Below are positions 30,891 through 34,871 of a stretch of DNA of 34,871 nucleotides, in pieces. How positions within the stretch are numbered: the first letter of the stretch is position 1; each line of letters begins with the position of its first letter. The stretch covers positions 1-34,871 of the IMG/VR virus record IMGVR_UViG_3300021197_001517, one strand, 5' to 3'. Below the pieces are notes generated by a model. It searched no databases, was not told the DNA's origin, and saw nothing but the letters and a program-made list of their open reading frames with translations. The DNA is from a virus. The position numbers were made by a program, and so were the translations under genes.

Positions 30891-33119
30891 ATGCTCTTAG
30901 GTTTATTAATATTATTCGTTGCATTAGCACTAAGTGGAATTGCCGCTTACTACAGTATCATTGGCTTGACTGCAATTTTTGCGGCGGCTGTTATACCTAT
31001 CATTGTTATGGGTGGCGTGCTTGAAGTTGCTAAATTAGCCTGTACTGTATGGCTACATCAAAACTGGCAACGTGCAAGATTTGTGATGAAATTGTATCTT
31101 GTTCCAGCAGTAGCAGTATTGATGTTTATTACTTCAATGGGTATATTTGGATTTTTAAGCAAAAGTCACATTGAACAAAGTGCCATGGGCACAGAGCAAA
31201 TTGAACAAGTAAAAGTCATTGACGACAAACTGCTTAGAGCACAAGCAAAAGTAGAACGTTGGAATACAGAAATTGGAAGGCTAAACAGAGGTGAGACATC
31301 AGGTCGTATAGATGGACTTATCACAAGAGAACAAGAACGTATTGACAATGCAAACAAACGTATACAACCACAGATAGATGCTGAAAATAGCAAAGTAAAA
31401 GGCTTGCGTCTACAAGCAGATAAAGAAATCGCACAACAAAACAAAAGACTTGGAGATGCACAAAAACGTACAAGTGCTGACATTGCGATTGCAGAAAAAC
31501 GACTGGCACAACTTGACAAAGACGTTGCGGCATATACATCACAGGGTACTACCACAGGAGGAGTATTTACTGCTGACGTTGATAACGTTAAGAAAGGCAA
31601 TCAACTACGTGCAAGCCAAAAGCCAGAAAGAGATGCATTAGAAAAAGCAATTGCAAAAGCAAAACGTACAGAAATTGGTGTAGCCAGTAGAGTACAACGT
31701 GAGATAACAAATATAAACAAACGACTAGCAGAACAGATAAAATCAGTTGAGGCAAACGTAGCCAAAATACGTACAGGAATTACAAAAACCATTGACAGTG
31801 CGAATGCAAACATTGCAAAATATACACTAGAAGCCGGAAGCAGTAATAAAAATGTTGACGTAAGGATAAAAGAACTTGAACTGAACATAGAAAACATTCA
31901 ACCACAAATCGACGGTTTACGTGAAGAAAAGTTTGTTTTTGAGAAGCAGTATCGACAGTTTGAAGCAGAGGTTGGTCCGGTTAAATACATAGCTCAACTG
32001 ATTTACGGTGATAATCCAGATCAGAATCTATTGGAAAGTGCTGTCCGTTGGGTTATAATACTAATCGTAGCAGTGTTTGATCCGCTTGCTATAATGATGT
32101 TACTTGCCGCGACTGAAACATTTGCATGGCGAAGACAGGATAAGGAGACAGCAGTTGAAACTGTTACGACGATGCCGAGCACACTGCCGGTTGAGGAGGT
32201 TGAAGAAGTTCAAGAGCAAGAAGCTCCAGATGAACCAGAGCCCGACCAGCCAGTTGAGGATGGACCAACAGATGAAGAGCCTGGTGAGACTAGAAGCGAG
32301 GATAAGTCTGATGGAGGAGAAACTGGAGTCAATATTGAAGAACCTAAGCAAGATCCTAAACCCTTAGAACGCACATTGCATGTAGAACATATTGTTTTAC
32401 CTGATCCTGATATGGATGCAATCAAAACCCCACAACAGGTTATATACGAAGACGAATATGTTCCAAATCAAGAAATTGAAGAAGAAGTTACAACAGAACA
32501 AGTAGAAGTAGAAGTAGACGTACCTGTTGAAAAAACTGCTAATATATATAACTGGCAAGAACATGCCGCAGAAGAAGATGTAGTTATTGTCAATACTGAC
32601 GGCAGGCAAGATGAGTCAATATATCTTGAAGAACCAACCGAAGAAGAAATAAATGAAATTGAAGAAGACATCTTTGAATGGAAAGAAGAAGATGAAGATG
32701 ATCCTACTAAACGTGCAAGACGTATCTGGAAACGTCTAAATCCAGATGACACAATGAAGAATCAAGAACAAATGTTTGCACGTAGGGAAATTGATGTATT
32801 ACCATGGGAGCAATACATTGATCAACCTGATGAAAAACTAGAACAATTTGCACAAAGCACATTTGGTGAAACATTTCCTACACATCCAATCAAAGGTGAC
32901 ACCTATGTAAAGACAGATGTTTTTCCTAGTACACTACACAAATTTAACGGTGAAGTTTGGATCACAGTAGACAAAGAAACTTCCGGATCTTATGTATATA
33001 ACGATATGTACATACAACATCTAATAGAAAAACTAGGTTCAGGCGAGTATGATCCTGAACTTCTCAATGATGCAGAACGTGCGGCGATAGAAGAGCAACT
33101 TAAAAAGGATGATCTATAA
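30891..33119 (+). CDS. Large membrane coiled-coil protein with acidic tail
   Basis: 742 residues. Three hydrophobic helices lie in the first ~90 residues (1-22, 25-50, 66-90), then a ~270-residue coiled coil rich in Lys, Glu, Gln and Asn, a fourth span near 383-405 (RWVIILIVAVFDPLAIMMLL), and a Glu/Pro-rich acidic stretch (~420-630). The last ~110 residues form a compact module (VLPWEQY, then YVKTDVFPSTLHKFNGEVW) that I recall in other T4-like marine phage proteins. It may span the inner membrane with a long periplasmic or cytoplasmic coil, and might contribute to replisome anchoring, superinfection exclusion or DNA entry; none of this is proven. Coupled to clpX (TAATG). Confidence 0.72.
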   Translation: MLLGLLILFVALALSGIAAYYSIIGLTAIFAAAVIPIIVMGGVLEVAKLACTVWLHQNWQRARFVMKLYLVPAVAVLMFITSMGIFGFLSKSHIEQSAMGTEQIEQVKVIDDKLLRAQAKVERWNTEIGRLNRGETSGRIDGLITREQERIDNANKRIQPQIDAENSKVKGLRLQADKEIAQQNKRLGDAQKRTSADIAIAEKRLAQLDKDVAAYTSQGTTTGGVFTADVDNVKKGNQLRASQKPERDALEKAIAKAKRTEIGVASRVQREITNINKRLAEQIKSVEANVAKIRTGITKTIDSANANIAKYTLEAGSSNKNVDVRIKELELNIENIQPQIDGLREEKFVFEKQYRQFEAEVGPVKYIAQLIYGDNPDQNLLESAVRWVIILIVAVFDPLAIMMLLAATETFAWRRQDKETAVETVTTMPSTLPVEEVEEVQEQEAPDEPEPDQPVEDGPTDEEPGETRSEDKSDGGETGVNIEEPKQDPKPLERTLHVEHIVLPDPDMDAIKTPQQVIYEDEYVPNQEIEEEVTTEQVEVEVDVPVEKTANIYNWQEHAAEEDVVIVNTDGRQDESIYLEEPTEEEINEIEEDIFEWKEEDEDDPTKRARRIWKRLNPDDTMKNQEQMFARREIDVLPWEQYIDQPDEKLEQFAQSTFGETFPTHPIKGDTYVKTDVFPSTLHKFNGEVWITVDKETSGSYVYNDMYIQHLIEKLGSGEYDPELLNDAERAAIEEQLKKDDL

Positions 33120-34324
33120 TGTCAATTGACAAAGAGCAGTACAATAAGTGTGATTTTTGTAAAAAAGAAAAGAATCAAGTCCAAAAATTGATTGTAGGCG
33201 ACAGTGTTGCTATTTGTAATGAATGTGTAAACTTATGTGGAGATTTGTTAACATCTTTGGCAAAAGAAACAGTTGACGCAATCACATACAAAGACATCGA
33301 TCCAAAAGAATTAAAGGATTTTTTAGACAAATATGTGATCGGCCAAGATGATGCAAAAACAGTACTAAGTGTTGCGGTTGCAAATCATTATAAAAGAATT
33401 CAAAACAAATCAAAAGAATTGGAACTAGATAAGGCTAATGTGTTGTTATTAGGGCCAACTGGTTGTGGTAAAACATTACTGGCAAAATCAGTAGCAAGGT
33501 ACTTAGATGTGCCATTCGCAGTAACCGATGCCACAAGTATAACTGAGGCAGGTTATGTAGGAGACGATGTAGAAACACTAATTGGAAAACTACTAAGCAA
33601 TGCAGGTGGTGATGTTGAAAAGTGTCAAAAAGGTATAATATTCCTCGATGAAATTGATAAAATCTCACGTAAAAGCGAAAATAGTTCTATCACACGTGAC
33701 GTAAGTGGAGAAGGTGTACAACAAGCATTGCTAAAGGTAGTAGAAGGAACTGTTTGTAGGGTTCCAGCACAAGGTGCAAGTCGTAAAAACCCACAGGCTG
33801 AGATGGTAGAAGTTGATACATCAAACATATTGTTTATAGCTGGTGGAGCATTTGTTGGTATCAATGATGTAATTAAAAGACGGGCTGAAGGTTCAGGTAT
33901 AGGCTTTGGAGTTGATGTAAAAACAAATGCTGAAGGAAAACTTGGCGATATGGAACCGGATGACCTGGTAAAGTTTGGAATGATACCCGAGTTTGTAGGT
34001 AGATTTCCGACCTGGGTAGGACTAACACAACTAACAGAAGAACAATTGAAGTTTGTGCTTACAGAAATTAAGAATAGTCTAATAGCTCAATACACTTACT
34101 TGTTTGAAACAGATGGTGTGAAACTAAAGTTTAGTGATGAAGCACTGCTTGAGATCGCAAAAAATGCGGCAACACGTAAAACTGGAGCAAGAAGTTTGCA
34201 AGCCGAGCTTGAACGAATATTGATGCCGCATATGTTTAGCCTAAAAGAATATGCTAAACAGGATATTACCGAAGTAGTTATAACTCCAGGACTAGTTAAG
34301 AAACCAATTAAATTAGCTGCCTAA
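33119..34324 (+). CDS. clpX: ClpX-like AAA+ unfoldase
   Basis: 401 residues, nearly full-length ClpX. The N-terminal zinc-binding domain has C11, C14, C33 and C36. The motor shows GPTGCGKT (112-119), pore loop GYVG (145-148), Walker B IIFLDEID (173-180), and sensor-2 RKTGARSL. The IGF tripeptide (261-263) that docks bacterial ClpX on ClpP is kept, so it could recruit host ClpP. In the RKH loop, which reads degradation tags, the histidine is replaced: R222-K223-N224. No ClpP gene is visible in the window. It is the last gene of the ligase operon and its stop overlaps the stop of the converging peptide gene. Confidence 0.93.
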   Translation: MSIDKEQYNKCDFCKKEKNQVQKLIVGDSVAICNECVNLCGDLLTSLAKETVDAITYKDIDPKELKDFLDKYVIGQDDAKTVLSVAVANHYKRIQNKSKELELDKANVLLLGPTGCGKTLLAKSVARYLDVPFAVTDATSITEAGYVGDDVETLIGKLLSNAGGDVEKCQKGIIFLDEIDKISRKSENSSITRDVSGEGVQQALLKVVEGTVCRVPAQGASRKNPQAEMVEVDTSNILFIAGGAFVGINDVIKRRAEGSGIGFGVDVKTNAEGKLGDMEPDDLVKFGMIPEFVGRFPTWVGLTQLTEEQLKFVLTEIKNSLIAQYTYLFETDGVKLKFSDEALLEIAKNAATRKTGARSLQAELERILMPHMFSLKEYAKQDITEVVITPGLVKKPIKLAA

Positions 34325-34434
34325 CTGGCTTGTTTGCATATGCAAGACGATTTGCGATAGTTCAGTATTTTATGAACTAGAGCACGATTTCGTGCGTCAG
34401 CAAACTTCTTCCATTGATATGGTCTGTAAGTCAT
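34321..34434 (-). CDS. 37-aa basic peptide downstream of a glutamine-type riboswitch
   Basis: A short minus-strand ORF encoding 37 residues: MTYRPYQWKKFADARNRALV followed by HKILNYRKSSCICKQAS. It is strongly basic with no acidic residue except one Asp. GGAGG (34447-34443) lies eight bases before the ATG, the best ribosome site in the window. The stop shares bases with the clpX stop (CTAA). The leader is a glutamine-riboswitch-like RNA. Known Downstream-peptide riboswitches also precede very short ORFs. Function unknown; in cyanobacteria glutamine riboswitches control small basic proteins that inhibit glutamine synthetase, which makes a similar role conceivable. Confidence 0.7.
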   Translation of the reverse strand: MTYRPYQWKKFADARNRALVHKILNYRKSSCICKQAS

Positions 34435-34460
34435 TTTGCCACCCTCCCTAAGTAAATGGT

Positions 34461-34510
34461 TAGGTGCGTTCCTTCAGCGATTGCCTACTTCCGCCCTCTC
34501 GGGTGAACGT
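34461..34510 (-). ncRNA. Glutamine riboswitch-like aptamer (Downstream-peptide/glnA type)
   Basis: Read on the minus strand from 34509: CGUUC, ACCC-GAGA-GGG-C, GGAAGUAGG, a short variable part, CUGAAG, GAACGC and ACCUA. P1 is CGUUC (34509-34505) with GAACG (34471-34467). P2 is CCC-GAGA-GGG. The pieces CGGAAGUA and CUGAAGGAACGC match the conserved glnA/Downstream-peptide core as I remember it. UAGG (34487-34484) can pair with CCUA (34464-34461), the pseudoknot expected for the Downstream-peptide form. CACCC (34504-34500) could instead pair with GGGUG next to the ribosome site of the peptide gene, giving a simple switch. Confidence 0.85.
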
Positions 34511-34515
34511 ACTTT

Positions 34516-34523
34516 TATTTATA
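34516..34523 (-). promoter_or_regulatory. T4-late-type promoter element (TATAAATA) of the riboswitch transcript
   Basis: An exact TATAAATA on the minus strand. The predicted +1 is 34510 or 34509, the first base of the aptamer P1 helix, so the RNA would begin with the aptamer itself. Confidence 0.65.
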
Positions 34524-34553
34524 ACATTTGTTATGCAAAACACAAGAAAAAGG

Positions 34554-34582
34554 TTGCTCTTTTTGCATATTCCGGTTATACT
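34554..34582 (+). promoter_or_regulatory. Weak sigma70-like promoter, predicted leaderless
   Basis: -10 TATACT (34577-34582) with a poor -35 TTGCTC (34554-34559) at 17 bases. The predicted +1 at 34589 is the A of the ATG of the 77-aa gene. No SD is present. Confidence 0.45.
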
Positions 34583-34588
34583 ATGTGT

Positions 34589-34822
34589 ATGTATAAAGGT
34601 AAACAAGTTCATTTTTTTGGTTTTAGAGGCTATGAGTACGTCAGTGCAGTAAGAGTTTGGGGTCAGCCTGACTTCATACATCCTGTGCATGATAGACGTA
34701 GTTACATAGAGTACGACCCTATCAATGACATTGGTATCTTTGCAAATAAAGAAACAGAAGAACTAATACACAGTTACAGACGTGAATACGCCGATATGAA
34801 TAAAAAGGTTGACAATGTCTAA
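34589..34822 (+). CDS. Small hypothetical phage protein
   Basis: 77 residues from ATG 34589; ATG 34583 would add two residues. The frame extends further upstream, but that part overlaps the riboswitch on the other strand and reads as non-coding. Beta-rich first half (KQVHFFGFRGYEYVSAVRVW), then QPDFIHPVHDRR and a charged helical tail. The pattern recalls small conserved proteins of T4-like cyanophages; no known function. The promoter of the next gene lies within its 3' end. Confidence 0.6.
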   Translation: MYKGKQVHFFGFRGYEYVSAVRVWGQPDFIHPVHDRRSYIEYDPINDIGIFANKETEELIHSYRREYADMNKKVDNV

Positions 34823-34836
34823 TACTGTGCTATACT
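34809..34836 (+). promoter_or_regulatory. Sigma70-like promoter for the gene leaving the window
   Basis: -35 TTGACA (34809-34814), a 16-base spacer and -10 TATACT (34831-34836) with an extended TGC. Predicted +1 is about 34843, followed by AGGAG and an ATG at 34869. Confidence 0.7.
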
Positions 34837-34868
34837 GTTTATATTGTTAGAGAATAGGAGACTTTACA

Positions 34869-34871
34869 ATG
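34869..34871 (+). CDS. Start codon of a gene continuing beyond the window
   Basis: The window ends on ATG, preceded by AGGAG (34857-34861) at seven bases and by a sigma70-like promoter. Only the start codon is present, so nothing can be said of the product. Confidence 0.55.

Noticed and set aside
34436-34588. Upstream extension of the 77-aa gene to a TTG at 34436
   Set aside because: The TTG start has no ribosome site, and the extension lies opposite the riboswitch and its promoter; the -10 box at 34577 also argues for a start at 34589.

Overview
The window looks like part of an AT-rich, T4-like marine myovirus genome of the cyanophage/pelagiphage type. It is densely packed, with neighbouring genes joined by ATGA or TAATG overlaps. 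It combines a T4-style primase-helicase pair, an ATP-dependent DNA ligase, class I ribonucleotide reductase, PAAR and tail-fibre genes and T4-late-type promoters with accessory metabolic genes typical of marine phages. The host cannot be read from the sequence. No tRNA, CRISPR array, integrase or insertion sequence was seen.

Layout. (1) 1-3350: a zinc-finger protein, a radical SAM enzyme, a small ORF, a 186-aa miniature C-family polymerase-like protein and a reverse-strand unknown. (2) 3371-4363: a virion protein. (3) 4408-8473: primase and DnaB-type helicase, converging on a PHP-less DnaE-like polymerase on the minus strand. (4) 8578-9711: a second radical SAM enzyme. (5) 9756-19074: a late block with a basic disordered protein, a nucleotidyltransferase/ligase-like protein, a 43-aa membrane protein, a HAD-containing multidomain protein, a probably abundant small structural protein with a terminator, a holin-like protein and scaffold-like proteins. 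(6) 19114-21448: a PD-(D/E)XK nuclease and a beta-helix tail fibre. (7) 21686-26497: nrdA, nrdB, glutaredoxin and an amidinotransferase-fold enzyme. (8) 26502-29216: tail-tip genes including PAAR. (9) 29271-34324: DNA ligase, a small protein, a large membrane coiled-coil protein and ClpX. (10) 34321-34871: a reverse-strand glutamine-type riboswitch with a 37-aa peptide, a 77-aa protein, and the start codon of the next gene.

Regulation can be read unusually well. Sigma70-like promoters (TTGACA/TATAAT type) precede DNA replication, repair and nucleotide genes, whereas T4-late-type elements (TATAAATA, or a variant GCTAAATA found four times) precede mostly virion genes. At several promoters of both classes the predicted +1 falls on the A of the start codon and no Shine-Dalgarno is present, which suggests leaderless mRNAs. 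The most striking item is at 34432-34523 on the minus strand: a late promoter whose predicted +1 coincides with the first base of a glutamine-riboswitch-like aptamer (Downstream-peptide type), followed by a GGAGG site and a 37-codon basic peptide. This suggests that the virus senses glutamine late in infection.
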